From Phycisphaerales bacterium (GTDB lineage: Bacteria > Planctomycetota > Phycisphaerae > Phycisphaerales > UBA1924): a stretch of DNA of 64,000 nucleotides. A model generated the notes under the pieces. That model made no database searches. It had not been told where the DNA came from and was given only the letters and a program-made list of their open reading frames with translations. This document shows, one piece after another, positions 54,739 to 63,887 of this stretch. The DNA lies in the NCBI GenBank assembly GCA_020849615.1, contig JADLFW010000036.1, forward strand, positions 62,001 to 126,000, written 5' to 3'. The number at the start of each line of letters is the position of its first letter. Positions within the stretch are counted from its first letter, which is position 1. A program made the translations under genes and the position numbers.

Positions 54739-56775
54739 TCACCCCAGCACGAAGACGTCGATCAGCTTGTCCACGATCCCCGTCAGCGCCGCCCCCGCGA
54801 TGATCCCGGCGCAGATCGGCTCCATCGACCTTACCCACAGCGTGTGCCCGAGCGAGCCCTCGCGCTTCTCGTTCCGCTTGTGCAGGAAATGGAAGAGCAG
54901 CGACCCGATCCACATGCACAGCGTCGCGTCCGGCGGCAGCACCACACCCAGCCCGATGCTCACCGGCGAGAGCCAGAACCGCCCCTTGGTCTTCAGCCGC
55001 GCGATCTCGAAGATCAGTGCCGCCGCCGCCGCGATCGACAGCGACCACACGATCGACGGGCTCAGGTGACTGAACCCGCCCTCGATGATGTCCGCCACGC
55101 CCTTCCACTGCACCGCCGAGGGCATCGCGAACTTGTCGGAGACCATCGCCTCCTCGACCGACTGCTCCGGCCCGCGCTTGCTGAGGAACATGGCGTAGAA
55201 CAGCGGCGTGCTCACCGCGGCCCCCGACAGGATCCCGATCACGTGCCCCACCGCCTGCTGCCGCGGCTTGGCCCCCAGCATGTACCCCGGCTTGATGTCG
55301 CTCAGCAGGTTCGCCGCGTTGCTCGCCACCGACGCCGTGATCCCCGCCGTCATCAGGTTCACGCCCGGGTTGGTCCGGTCCAGCATGCCGAACGTGAACT
55401 GCGGGATCTTCGCCAGCGCCCCCGTCGGCGTCCAGCTCGTCAGCGCCATCGCGTTCGTGCAGATCAGCGAGAGCGCGAACACCAGCGGCAGGGCCACGAT
55501 CGTCATCCAGTACGGCACCTGGTACCACGTGTGGGCCATCCACGCCGTGATCACGGCGCAGATCGGCAGCCCGATGAACGAGATCTTCAGCGGCAGCTCG
55601 ATGTGCCCCACCACATCGTGCGCATCATCCTTCTTCGAGAACATCCCCCGGAACGCGTCGATGATCACCTTCGGCTTGGCGAACAGCGCCACCAGCGACC
55701 CCACCACCATGATCCCCACACCCCACCAGATCGACCACTGGTTCACGATCTCGGCCCGGCCGAAATGGATGCTGCTCAGCGAGACCGCCCCCTCCCTCGC
55801 CAGCTCCACCGCCTGGTCCCACGTCAGGCGGTCGCCGACGCCCGCGCCGGGCCTGGGGTCCTTGGCCCGGATGTCCCCCAGCCGGATCATCCACGGCGCC
55901 AGGATGAAGAAGTTGATCACCATCCCCACCAGCATGCTCGTCGAGGTCCGCACGCCCATCAGCCCGCCCGTCCCGATCATCGCCAGGTCCAGGCTGGGCC
56001 GCAGCGCCAGCTCGCGGATGTCGATCCCGCCCAGCCGCGGGATCATCTCCGGGTGCTTCTCCGCGATCTTGTAGTACCAGGTGTCCAGCCGCTCGTTGAA
56101 GTGCCAGAACGTCTCCCGCCCCAGCAGCTTCACCTGCAGCAGCTTCATGTAGGCCTCGCCCGCCATGATCTGCACCAGCGATGTCAGCCCCGCCGCCGCC
56201 AGCAGCGCCTTGGCCTGGATCATCCCGATCCTGCCCCCGCCCGTGTACAGCGTGTCCAGCACCACGCCGCAGGCCCGCCCCTCCGGGAACGGCTGCTGCT
56301 CATCGTTGATGAACCGCCGCTTCATCGGGAACGCCACCAGCACGCCCATCACCGCCGTCACGATGTTGAACGCGAAGATCTGGTACCACGGCAGCACCAC
56401 GTTGGCCTTCCAGAAGTACGCCGTGAAGCTCGACATCAGCGGCACCGTCATGTACCCGGCGCTCGTCGCGATCGACTGCATCGCGTTGTTCTCGAGGATC
56501 GTGAAGTCCTTCGCCAGCCGGGCCGCCGACAGCGCCTTGAACATCGCGTACGCCAGGATCACGCTCGTCAGCCCCACCCCCAGCGTGATCCCCGTCTTGG
56601 CGCTCACGTACAGGTTCGTCGCGCTCAGAATCCCCCCCAGCACGAACCCCGTCACCGCCGACCGGACCGTCAGCTGCGCCATGTCCCCGCGGTACACGTT
56701 CTCCAGCCACCAACGGTCCTTCTGCTCACGCGTCCACGTGTGAACCTGCTCGTCAGTCAGATGGGGAATCGCCAT
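54739..56775 (-). CDS. OPT-family oligopeptide (or metal-chelate) transporter
   Basis: A 678-residue inner-membrane transporter with about 14-16 helices. Typical OPT features: LTVRSAVTGFVLGGILSATNLYVSAKTG near the N-terminus (here shown as one run broken by the Gly pairs), NNAMQSIATSAGYM, and PPDATLCMWIGSLLF near the end. It would import small peptides or peptide-like chelates by proton coupling. The ATG at 56775 is set by GGAGG 10 bases ahead. It is the last gene of a minus-strand run and converges on the phosphatase gene with a 6-bp gap. Confidence 0.94.
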   Translation of the reverse strand: MAIPHLTDEQVHTWTREQKDRWWLENVYRGDMAQLTVRSAVTGFVLGGILSATNLYVSAKTGITLGVGLTSVILAYAMFKALSAARLAKDFTILENNAMQSIATSAGYMTVPLMSSFTAYFWKANVVLPWYQIFAFNIVTAVMGVLVAFPMKRRFINDEQQPFPEGRACGVVLDTLYTGGGRIGMIQAKALLAAAGLTSLVQIMAGEAYMKLLQVKLLGRETFWHFNERLDTWYYKIAEKHPEMIPRLGGIDIRELALRPSLDLAMIGTGGLMGVRTSTSMLVGMVINFFILAPWMIRLGDIRAKDPRPGAGVGDRLTWDQAVELAREGAVSLSSIHFGRAEIVNQWSIWWGVGIMVVGSLVALFAKPKVIIDAFRGMFSKKDDAHDVVGHIELPLKISFIGLPICAVITAWMAHTWYQVPYWMTIVALPLVFALSLICTNAMALTSWTPTGALAKIPQFTFGMLDRTNPGVNLMTAGITASVASNAANLLSDIKPGYMLGAKPRQQAVGHVIGILSGAAVSTPLFYAMFLSKRGPEQSVEEAMVSDKFAMPSAVQWKGVADIIEGGFSHLSPSIVWSLSIAAAAALIFEIARLKTKGRFWLSPVSIGLGVVLPPDATLCMWIGSLLFHFLHKRNEKREGSLGHTLWVRSMEPICAGIIAGAALTGIVDKLIDVFVLG

Positions 56776-56952
56776 CGGGTCCGGCCTCCGGGTACACAGA
56801 CTGCCCCCCGGAGAAGCCGGGCCGGGCCAAAGAGCGGGCACGATACCCGACATCCACCCGCCCGCCAAGTCCCTTTACCACAAGCCTTTCCGAAACCCGC
56901 CGCCCGGCTCAACAAGCCGCCGCCGACCCCCAGCCCGACGCGCCCCGGACCC

Positions 56953-57375
56953 TCACGCCAGCGCGATGCACTCGATCTCCACCCGCGCATCCCGCGGCAG
57001 CCGCGCCGCCTCGATCGTCGTCCGCGCGGGCGGCGCTGCCGATCCCGCCGCGAAGCACACCCCGTACGCCTCGTTCATCGCCTCAAAGTCGTTCAGGTCC
57101 TTCAGGTACACCGTCGTCTTCACCACCCGGTCCAGGTCGCTCCCCGCGGCCCGCAGCACCGCCCGCAGGTTCTCGATCGCCCGCCGCGTCTGCACCCCGA
57201 CATCTCCATCAACCAGTCGCCCCGTTTCTGGGTCGATCGGTGTCTGCCCGGAACAGAAGATGAAGCCGCCCGCGCGGATCCCCGGTGAGTACGGGCCGAT
57301 CGGCGCGGGGGCCTGCGCCGGCGCTACCGCGACCCGATCGCCCACCTCGCGCCCTCCACGCCCGGGTGTCTGCAT
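56953..57375 (-). CDS. ridA: RidA family enamine/imine deaminase
   Basis: A 140-residue YjgF/YER057c/UK114 protein that hydrolyses reactive enamines from PLP enzymes. Key blocks: APIGPYSPGIRAGGFIFCSGQ, the TRRAIENLRAVL helix, and the Arg-containing active site stretch ARTTIEAARLPRDARVEIE near the C-terminus. The ATG at 57375 has GGGAG 6 bases upstream and lies 11 bp after the glnS stop, so the two are probably co-transcribed. Confidence 0.95.
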   Translation of the reverse strand: MQTPGRGGREVGDRVAVAPAQAPAPIGPYSPGIRAGGFIFCSGQTPIDPETGRLVDGDVGVQTRRAIENLRAVLRAAGSDLDRVVKTTVYLKDLNDFEAMNEAYGVCFAAGSAAPPARTTIEAARLPRDARVEIECIALA

Positions 57376-57386
57376 CGCTTCTCCCG

Positions 57387-59204
57387 TCACTGCTTCGCCG
57401 CCTCCTTCGCCCACGCATCCTTCAGCGTGACGGTGCGGTTGAACACCAGGGCGCCGGGCCTCGACTCCGAATCCACACAGAAATACCCCAGCCGCTCGAA
57501 CTGGTACCGGCGGATCCCATCCGCCCACTCGGGCTCGCCATCGCCCGGCTCCGCCAGCGCGGGCTCGATGTACGCGCTCACCACCTCGAGCGATCTGGGG
57601 TTCAGGTCCGTCGTGTAGTCGCCGCTCGCCTTGCCCGGTTCCTCAGCGTTGAACAACCGGTCGAAGAGCCGCACCTCGGCCCGGGCCGCGTGCGAAGCGC
57701 TCACCCAGTGGATCGTCCCCTTCACCTTGCGGCTCTTGCCATCCGGGCCCGGCGGCGGGTCGTTGCCGCCCCGCGTCCGCGGGTCGTACGTGCAGTGAAT
57801 CTCGGCGATCTCCCCCGCCGCATCCTTCACGATCCCCGTGCACGTCACCCAGTACGCGTACCGCAGCCGCACCTCGGCCCCCGGCGCCAGCCGGAAGAAC
57901 TTCTTCGGCGGCGCTTCCATGAAGTCATCCCGCTCGATGAACAGCTCCTTGGTGAACGGGACCCGGCGCGATCCCGCCGCCGCATCCTCCGGGTTGTTCA
58001 CCGCGTCCATCCACTCGACCCGGGCCTCATCGCCGCCATCCTTCCAGTTGGTGATCACCACCTTGACGGGCCGCAGCACCGCCATCCGCCGCGGCGCAGC
58101 CTTGTTCAGGTGCTCCCGCGCCGCGTTCTCGAGCCGCCCGATGTCGATGATGCTCTCGGCCCGGGTGACGCCGACATCATCGCAGAAGGCCCGGATGCTC
58201 TCGGGCGTGAACCCGCGCCGCCGCAGCGCGCTGATCGTCGGCATCCGCGGATCATCCCAGCCCTTCACGATCCCCGACTCGACCATCTTCAGCAGGTTGC
58301 GCTTGCTGAGCACCGTGTACGTGGGCCGCAGCTTGGCGAACTCGATCTGCTGCGGGTGGTGGATCCTCGGCCCCCACGCCGAGCCCTCCCCGCGTCCCTC
58401 GTTGATCGCGTCGATGAACCAGTCGTACAGCGGCCGGTGGTTCTCGAACTCCAGCGTGCACACCGAATGGGTGATCCCCTCGAGCGAATCCTCCAGCCCG
58501 TGGGCCCAGTCGTACATCGGGTACATGCTCCACGCATCGCCCGTGTTGTGGTGCGGCTCGTGGACGATGCGGTACATCACGGGGTCGCGGAGGTTGAAGT
58601 TCGGCGAGGCCAGGTCGATCTTCGCACGCACCGTCATCGCGCCGTTGGGGTGCTTCCCGGCCCGCATCCCGGCGAGCAGCTTCAGGCTCTCCTCGACGGG
58701 GCGGTCGCGGAACGGACTGGTCGCGGGCGTCTGCGGCGTGCCGCGCCGCTTGCTGACCTCATCCGCCGAGAGCTCGCAGACGTAGGCCCGGCCCTTCTTC
58801 ACCAGCTCCTCGGCGTAGGCGTACATCTGCCCGAAGTAGTTGCTGGCGAAGAACAGCCCGCCGCCGCACGCCCCCTTCGCCGGGTCGAACTCCGCGCCCA
58901 GCCACTTCACATCGCGGATGATCGCGTCGACGTACTCCTGCTCTTCCTTGGTCGGGTTGGTGTCGTCGAAGCGCAGGTTGAACTTGCCGCCGCTGCGCTC
59001 GGCCAGCCCGAAGTTCAGGCAGATGCTCTTGGCGTGCCCGATGTGCAGGTACCCGTTGGGCTCGGGCGGGAACCGCGTGTGCACCCGCGGCTTGCCGGCG
59101 CGCGCGCCCTCCTGCGCGGGCCAGACGCCCCACTTCCCGCTGGCCGCATCCGCCTCGACGATCTGATCGATGAAATGACTGGCCCGTTCCGCCGGCTCGC
59201 TCAT
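57387..59204 (-). CDS. glnS: Glutaminyl-tRNA synthetase
   Basis: A 605-residue class I aminoacyl-tRNA synthetase that charges tRNA-Gln directly. The HIGH motif is in [15 protein letters not shown] near residue 50, the KMSKS equivalent is VLSKRNL, and the C-terminal anticodon-binding beta-barrels are present ([15 protein letters not shown]). Length and motifs match bacterial GlnRS, a gene of patchy distribution thought to derive from eukaryotes. GGGAG lies 6 bases before the ATG. With gltX 2 kb upstream, glutamine coding may not depend on transamidation; gatCAB is not in this window. Confidence 0.97.
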   Translation of the reverse strand: MSEPAERASHFIDQIVEADAASGKWGVWPAQEGARAGKPRVHTRFPPEPNGYLHIGHAKSICLNFGLAERSGGKFNLRFDDTNPTKEEQEYVDAIIRDVKWLGAEFDPAKGACGGGLFFASNYFGQMYAYAEELVKKGRAYVCELSADEVSKRRGTPQTPATSPFRDRPVEESLKLLAGMRAGKHPNGAMTVRAKIDLASPNFNLRDPVMYRIVHEPHHNTGDAWSMYPMYDWAHGLEDSLEGITHSVCTLEFENHRPLYDWFIDAINEGRGEGSAWGPRIHHPQQIEFAKLRPTYTVLSKRNLLKMVESGIVKGWDDPRMPTISALRRRGFTPESIRAFCDDVGVTRAESIIDIGRLENAAREHLNKAAPRRMAVLRPVKVVITNWKDGGDEARVEWMDAVNNPEDAAAGSRRVPFTKELFIERDDFMEAPPKKFFRLAPGAEVRLRYAYWVTCTGIVKDAAGEIAEIHCTYDPRTRGGNDPPPGPDGKSRKVKGTIHWVSASHAARAEVRLFDRLFNAEEPGKASGDYTTDLNPRSLEVVSAYIEPALAEPGDGEPEWADGIRRYQFERLGYFCVDSESRPGALVFNRTVTLKDAWAKEAAKQ

Positions 59205-59358
59205 GAGTTGCTCCCGAAGGAGCCAATCCTAGAAGCCGCGACCGGGCCGCGACGCCGACGCCGCCGGGCCGCCCGCGCAGGAAAACGCCGCGGACTTCCG
59301 CCCGCGGCGCTGCGACGATCAGACCGGATTCACCGCAGACTCTGCGGTGAACGTCCCC

Positions 59359-60057
59359 TTACTTCTTCTTCTTGATCGCGTCGTTGCCGTGGGGCTTTAC
59401 GGTTGTGTCCGTCGCCGGGGCGGGCGCGTTGCCGGCGGGGGCGCCGACGAGCCTGGTGACCTCGGCATCGAACTGCTCATCCAGCGGGTTGCCGATCCAC
59501 GCGATCTTCCCCTCGCCGTTGACCAGGAACGCGGTGGGGATGGTGTTCACGCCCGCGGCGGCCATCCACTCCTTGCCCATCTCGCGGTCGCCATCGAACG
59601 CGACCGTGTACGCCATCTCATCGCCCTTTTCCTTCACGAACTGCTCGAGCTTCTCGAGCCGCTTGTCGCCATCCTTGCCGGGGCGCTCGCTGGAGGCGAC
59701 GCCGATCACCGTCAGGCCCTTGTGCGAGGCGGCGACCTGCGACAGGTGCGGGATGCTCTCGCGGCAGGGCGGGCACCATGTGGCCCAGAACTCGACGATG
59801 TACGGCTTGCCCTTCTCAAAGCCCTTGACCTCAGTGCCCTTCACCCACTTATCGACCTTGATCGACGGGGCCTGGCCCCCGACCTTCAGCGTGATCTCCG
59901 GCTTGGGCTTCTGCTGCCCATCGGGAGCGGGCTGCCCGTTCGTGGCCGGAGTCGCCTCCTTCTTGTTGTCCCTGGCGAGGGCATTGCCGGGCTGCGCGGC
60001 GGCGAGCCCCGCGAGGGAAGCGACGACCACGCACGACATCATCAACCGGGTTTTCAT
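59359..60057 (-). CDS. Secreted TlpA/ResA-like thioredoxin
   Basis: A 232-residue exported thiol reductase: signal peptide (about 1-21, SLAGLAAA/QP), a polar Lys/Pro/Gln linker, then a thioredoxin fold with FWATWCPPC near residues 91-99 and the cis-Pro block TIPTAFLVNGEGK. The C-terminus ends in a Lys-rich tail (DAIKKKK). GAGAGG lies 6 bases before the ATG. It may support cytochrome c biogenesis or general periplasmic reduction. It lies between a methyltransferase gene and glnS on the same strand. Confidence 0.93.
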   Translation of the reverse strand: MKTRLMMSCVVVASLAGLAAAQPGNALARDNKKEATPATNGQPAPDGQQKPKPEITLKVGGQAPSIKVDKWVKGTEVKGFEKGKPYIVEFWATWCPPCRESIPHLSQVAASHKGLTVIGVASSERPGKDGDKRLEKLEQFVKEKGDEMAYTVAFDGDREMGKEWMAAAGVNTIPTAFLVNGEGKIAWIGNPLDEQFDAEVTRLVGAPAGNAPAPATDTTVKPHGNDAIKKKK

Positions 60058-60189
60058 CGGGACCTCTCTGTTGGAGTGGGAACCATCAGTGAACGCGGCA
60101 GCTCCAAGATGGTACGCCCGGGCCGCGGCCGGGTTCCCGCCTTCGCTGCGCGCGAACGGACTCCGTTCGGTGTCCCGGGCCCGCGCCGC

Positions 60190-61035
60190 TCAGGCCCGCG
60201 CGATCACCAGCACGATCCAGTCCTCGCCCAGCTCGGCGGGGTCGGTGACCGGCGCGGGCCGCTGCCCCGGCGCGATGTTGATGTCCTTGTGAAACTCGAC
60301 CGCGCTGAAGCCGGCCTCGAGGAGACTGTCGCGCAGCTCGGGGAGCGACCACAGCCGCCAGCGGTACTCGAAGGCCCGCGGGATCTGGTGCACGATCTCG
60401 CCGCCGGTCTCGACGCGGAACGAGATGGAGTTGGTGACGTGGCCCGTCATCGGGTTGGCCTGCTCGTGGGCCCACGTGTAGTGGATCGTCTCGCCGGCCC
60501 GGCCGGGGTGGCGGCGGGTGAAGCCGCCGAGCCTGAACGCGCTCGCGCCGCCGTAGGTGTCGCAGGCGAGGATGCCGCCGCCCCATCCCGCGCCCCCGCG
60601 GGCCAGCCGCTCGCGGCACCGGCGGAGATACTGCTGCAGCACGGGCCGGCCGTGGATGTACCCGATCGAGAAGTTGCCGATGAAAATGACATCGGCGGCG
60701 TCGATGTCCCGGGCGCCCACGGACCGCATGCGCGATTCATCACCCGCGTGCTCCAGCGCATCCCCCTCGGCCAGCACGATGCGGTCCCCGACGCCATCCG
60801 CGTCCGCCAGCGCGCGGGCCTTGGCGACGGTGGCGGGGTCGAGGTCGATCGCGAAGGCGCGGGCCGAATCGCCTCGCTTCTTCCCATCCCAGGCCCAGCG
60901 CCGCGCAACGGCGGCGGTGCCGCAGAAATCCTCGCGGAGCAGCAGGGGCCCGCCGCCGTGGGCCTCGCGCAGGAAGCTCACGATGTGGCGCGGGGACTGG
61001 ACACACAACTCGTAGCAGTCGTATCGGTCGAGCAT
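60190..61035 (-). CDS. Class I SAM-dependent methyltransferase
   Basis: A 281-residue protein with a Rossmann-type methyltransferase core: motif I LLREDFCGTAAVARRWA near residue 32, the acidic end of strand 2 in AFAIDLDPATVAKARAL, motif II around DRIVLAEGDALE, and VIFIGNFSIGYIHG. The substrate is unknown. A Trp/Tyr-rich C-terminal part (AFEYRWRLWSLPEL) follows. The ATG has only a weak ribosome site (GAAAG). It is 74 bp downstream of gltX on the same strand. Confidence 0.85.
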   Translation of the reverse strand: MLDRYDCYELCVQSPRHIVSFLREAHGGGPLLLREDFCGTAAVARRWAWDGKKRGDSARAFAIDLDPATVAKARALADADGVGDRIVLAEGDALEHAGDESRMRSVGARDIDAADVIFIGNFSIGYIHGRPVLQQYLRRCRERLARGGAGWGGGILACDTYGGASAFRLGGFTRRHPGRAGETIHYTWAHEQANPMTGHVTNSISFRVETGGEIVHQIPRAFEYRWRLWSLPELRDSLLEAGFSAVEFHKDINIAPGQRPAPVTDPAELGEDWIVLVIARA

Positions 61036-61109
61036 GGTTCTTTCACTCGGCGCTCAGGGCCTCATCGACACGCCGGCCGGGCCGGCCGCGATCAGCATCA
61101 CCATCAGCC

Positions 61110-62939
61110 TTACCGGCCAACGGTGGAGAGGCATCGCTCGATCCTTTTCAGAGTGCTTGCCCGGCCCAGCACGGCGAGGGTCTCGGCCATGCCCGGGCTG
61201 ACGCTGGTGCCGGTGAGGGCGACGCGGAGGGGCTGGGCCACGGGCCCGGCGTTGGGCATGCCCTTCTCCTTCGCGAAAGTCTCGATGGTGGTGTTGATGG
61301 ATTCGGGGGTCCAGCCAGCATCGGCGATGGCTTCGAGGCGGGGCTTGAACTCGGCGAGGAGCTTCAGGCCCGCGCGCTCGTTGGCGCTGAGGTTCTTCTC
61401 GACGGCCGCGGGTTCGAAGGCGAAGTCATCATCGCCGGTAAGGGCGAAGGCGGCGGGGCGGAGGGCATCGCGGAGCGTCTTGGCCCGCGGCTTGAGGGCC
61501 CTGGCGAGGGTCAGGAGCTGCGCGGGCGCGAGGCGGCTGATTGTGCTGTGGGCCTCGGGCTCGTACTGGCGCATCCAGTCCATCCAGCTCGAGGCGAACT
61601 GCTCATCGCTGAGCGCGGCGATGGCGTCGGCGTTGAAGCTGAGGAGCTTGTTTCGGTCGAACTTGGCGTTGGTCTTGCCAATGCGGTCGATGGCGAAGTG
61701 CGCGGCGAGGAACGCGTTGTCGAACTTCTCGAGGTCCTTGCCATCCTCGGTCTTCAGGCCCGGATTCCAACCCAGCAGGCTGAGGAAGTTGGTGATGGCG
61801 TGCGGGAGGTAGCCGTTCTGGCGGTAATCCCAGACCTCGACCTCGGGGAGCGTGACCTTGAAGTGCTTCGCGAGCCGGGCCGCGACATCGAGGCTGTCGT
61901 TCTCGGCGGCCAGGAAATCGGCGATGAGCTTCTCATCGAGGCCCGTCGCGGCGGCGAGCGTGGCCGCGGTGATCGACCTGTCCTTCGCGATCGCATCCTT
62001 CGCGGCCTTGCGGGCCGCCTTGGCCTTGTCGCGCTTGCTCATCTTCGTGGCATCCATGTTGAAGATGAGGGGCATGTGCCCGTAGATCGGCGTGCGGAAG
62101 GGCGAGCCGGCCGGGCGGCCCGGCGCGGCGTCATCGGGGTGGATGACCAGCGCCTTCTGGAGGGCGACGTGGCGCGGGGTGTTGTTGAGGTGCTCCTGGG
62201 CCCGGAGGATGTGGGTGACGCCCATGAGCTCATCATCGATGACGACGGCGAAGTGGTAGGTCGGGAAGCCATCGGCCTTGCGGATGACGAAGTCATCCAT
62301 CTCGCCGGCGGCGTACTTCACATCGCCGAGGACCTGGTCGTGGACGATGATCTCCTCGTGGGGGGCGAAGAAGCGGATGACGTAGGGCCTGCCCTCGCGG
62401 TCGGCCTTGTCCATGGCGGCGAGGCGGTCGATGGGCGTGGTGATGGCCTTCCACGAGGCGCGGTCGTAGCGGTAAGTCTGCTTGGCGGCGACGGCGGCTT
62501 TGCGCTGGGCTTCAAGGACTTCGGAGGTCTCGAAGGCGGGGTAGGCCCGGCCGTGCTGGACGAGCTGGCGGAGGTAGCGGGTATAGATCGGGACGCGCCG
62601 GGCCTGGAAGTACGGGCCGACGGGGCGGGCGTCGGCGCCGATGACCCGCGCGCCACGTTTCTCCGAAGCGTCCGCCGCTCCGGGCCGGGACGCCTCGGAG
62701 AGGCTTCCCACCTCGAGCGTCGGCCCGTCATCCCACTCGATGCCGAGCCACGCGAGGTCTTCGAGGATGCCGCGGGCGGATTCCTCGCTGGACCGGGCCT
62801 GGTCGGTGTCCTCGATGCGGATCATGAAGCGTCCGCCGCTGCGGCGCGCGAAGGCCCAGCAGAAGAGCGCGGTGCGGGCGCCGCCGATGTGGAGGTGCCC
62901 CGTCGGGGACGGGGCGAAGCGGGTGATGACCTGCGACAT
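61110..62939 (-). CDS. gltX: Glutamyl-tRNA synthetase with two insertions
   Basis: A 609-residue class I synthetase that charges tRNA-Glu. The HIGH motif is RFAPSPTGHLHIGGART at residues ~7-23 and KMSKS is KMSKRDKA near 299. Bacterial GluRS is usually ~470-500 residues; the excess comes from an insert of ~30 residues near 74-107 (between WDDGP and GPYFQARR), which carries an in-frame palindrome (62658-62703), and ~70 residues after KMSKR (Ala/Lys helices) before GYLPHAITNFLSLLGW. The ATG at 62939 opens the catalytic fold; a longer form would start in the hairpin repeat upstream (62979-62997), which encodes TGFQPV and was excluded. No clear ribosome site. Confidence 0.96.
   Translation of the reverse strand: MSQVITRFAPSPTGHLHIGGARTALFCWAFARRSGGRFMIRIEDTDQARSSEESARGILEDLAWLGIEWDDGPTLEVGSLSEASRPGAADASEKRGARVIGADARPVGPYFQARRVPIYTRYLRQLVQHGRAYPAFETSEVLEAQRKAAVAAKQTYRYDRASWKAITTPIDRLAAMDKADREGRPYVIRFFAPHEEIIVHDQVLGDVKYAAGEMDDFVIRKADGFPTYHFAVVIDDELMGVTHILRAQEHLNNTPRHVALQKALVIHPDDAAPGRPAGSPFRTPIYGHMPLIFNMDATKMSKRDKAKAARKAAKDAIAKDRSITAATLAAATGLDEKLIADFLAAENDSLDVAARLAKHFKVTLPEVEVWDYRQNGYLPHAITNFLSLLGWNPGLKTEDGKDLEKFDNAFLAAHFAIDRIGKTNAKFDRNKLLSFNADAIAALSDEQFASSWMDWMRQYEPEAHSTISRLAPAQLLTLARALKPRAKTLRDALRPAAFALTGDDDFAFEPAAVEKNLSANERAGLKLLAEFKPRLEAIADAGWTPESINTTIETFAKEKGMPNAGPVAQPLRVALTGTSVSPGMAETLAVLGRASTLKRIERCLSTVGR
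62658..62703. repeat. In-frame palindrome within gltX
   Basis: CTCCGAAGCGTCC (62661-62673) pairs with GGACGCCTCGGAG (62688-62700), 12 of 13 positions matching, with a 14-base loop; flanking bases extend the stem by G-T pairs. It encodes part of a GluRS insert not found in the usual family length. Confidence 0.85.
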
Positions 62940-62978
62940 GGGGCAAGCGTAGGGGCGGGCCGGATCTCCTGTTCGGAC

Positions 62979-62997
62979 CACCGGCTGGAAGCCGGTG
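62979..62997. repeat. Perfect small palindrome (TGFQPV-type repeat)
   Basis: CACCGGCTGGAAGCCGGTG: 8-bp stem with a 3-base loop, between the stop of the secreted-protein gene and the gltX start. Translated toward gltX it reads TGFQPV, a phrase I recall as recurrent in planctomycete annotations. It could act as a terminator for the upstream gene or as a REP-like element. Confidence 0.75.
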
Positions 62998-63004
62998 CCA
63001 CTGT

Positions 63005-63829
63005 TCATTCCTTCCCGGCCACCGGCCGGGCCGAAGCGGCGATGATGAGCACCTCACCCTCCTTGAAGCCCGGGACCACGCCGATGACGCGCGGCTGGGC
63101 GCCGATGCGGCTGTCGGCGTTGATGGAGCGGAGGTTGGTGGTGGGGAGCTGGATGGGCAGCCCGCCCTTGCCCTCGCCCATGAGGGGGACGCTGAACTCG
63201 CGGAGCTGGACATCGCTGATCTCGCCGCGGACGCGCATGTCGATGCTGCCGTCGGGGGCATCGGGCCCGGCGCCGACGAGGATGGTCACCATGAGCCCGG
63301 CGGAGGCCCGCTCGGTCTGGGCGTCGTAGCCGACGGAGTTGTCGGCGACGACGGGCTGCCACTTGGCGATGTAGAGGATGGTGCGGCTGGCCTCGACGCG
63401 GCATTCCTGGCGGCGGCTGACCGCCTGGCGGACGCGGATGGAGGCGGAGTCGATCTTGGCCGGCGAGCCGATCTCGGCGGGGCTGGTGGCGGCGTAGCAG
63501 GCGAGCTCGACCTCGTACTGGCCGCGGTAGAGGTCGCGGACCTGCTCGAGCAGCGCGATGAAGCGGGACTGCGGCTCCTCCTCGCCCGTCACCGCGAAGA
63601 CACCATCCGCCAGGGGCTCGGTGCGCAGCTCCAGCGACCGGCCCATGCCCATGACCAGGTCCATCACGGGCGCCATGGGATTGCCCCCGCGCGCGGGCGG
63701 CAGCACCGACACCAGGTCGCGGGCATCGATGAGCTTCACGGTGGGCTCGCGGCGCTCATCCGCGGCAAGGTGCATCGGCGCGGAAGCGGAGAGCGAGATG
63801 AGCGAAGCGGTGAGGATCGAGGTCAGCAT
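63005..63829 (-). CDS. Secreted protein of unknown function
   Basis: A 274-residue exported protein: signal peptide (MLTSILTASLISLSASAPMHLA), then a beta-rich soluble domain with DARDLVSVLPPARGGNP and ending EVLIIAASARPVAGKE. The DARDL and RVIGVVPGFKEGEVLII blocks recall secretin-like or type II/III NolW-type periplasmic segments, but this is weak. AAAGGA lies 6 bases before the ATG. It starts 58 bp downstream of another minus-strand gene and is followed by the TGFQPV-type palindrome. Confidence 0.75.
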   Translation of the reverse strand: MLTSILTASLISLSASAPMHLAADERREPTVKLIDARDLVSVLPPARGGNPMAPVMDLVMGMGRSLELRTEPLADGVFAVTGEEEPQSRFIALLEQVRDLYRGQYEVELACYAATSPAEIGSPAKIDSASIRVRQAVSRRQECRVEASRTILYIAKWQPVVADNSVGYDAQTERASAGLMVTILVGAGPDAPDGSIDMRVRGEISDVQLREFSVPLMGEGKGGLPIQLPTTNLRSINADSRIGAQPRVIGVVPGFKEGEVLIIAASARPVAGKE

Positions 63830-63887
63830 GGGGTTCCTTTCGGGAAGAGCCATTGGGGGCTGAGGGCTGGTCATCAGCAGGAGAGCG

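Noticed and set aside
62940-63008. N-terminal extension of gltX encoding TGFQPV
   Set aside because: The extension is the translated palindrome; the catalytic fold begins at the ATG at 62939.
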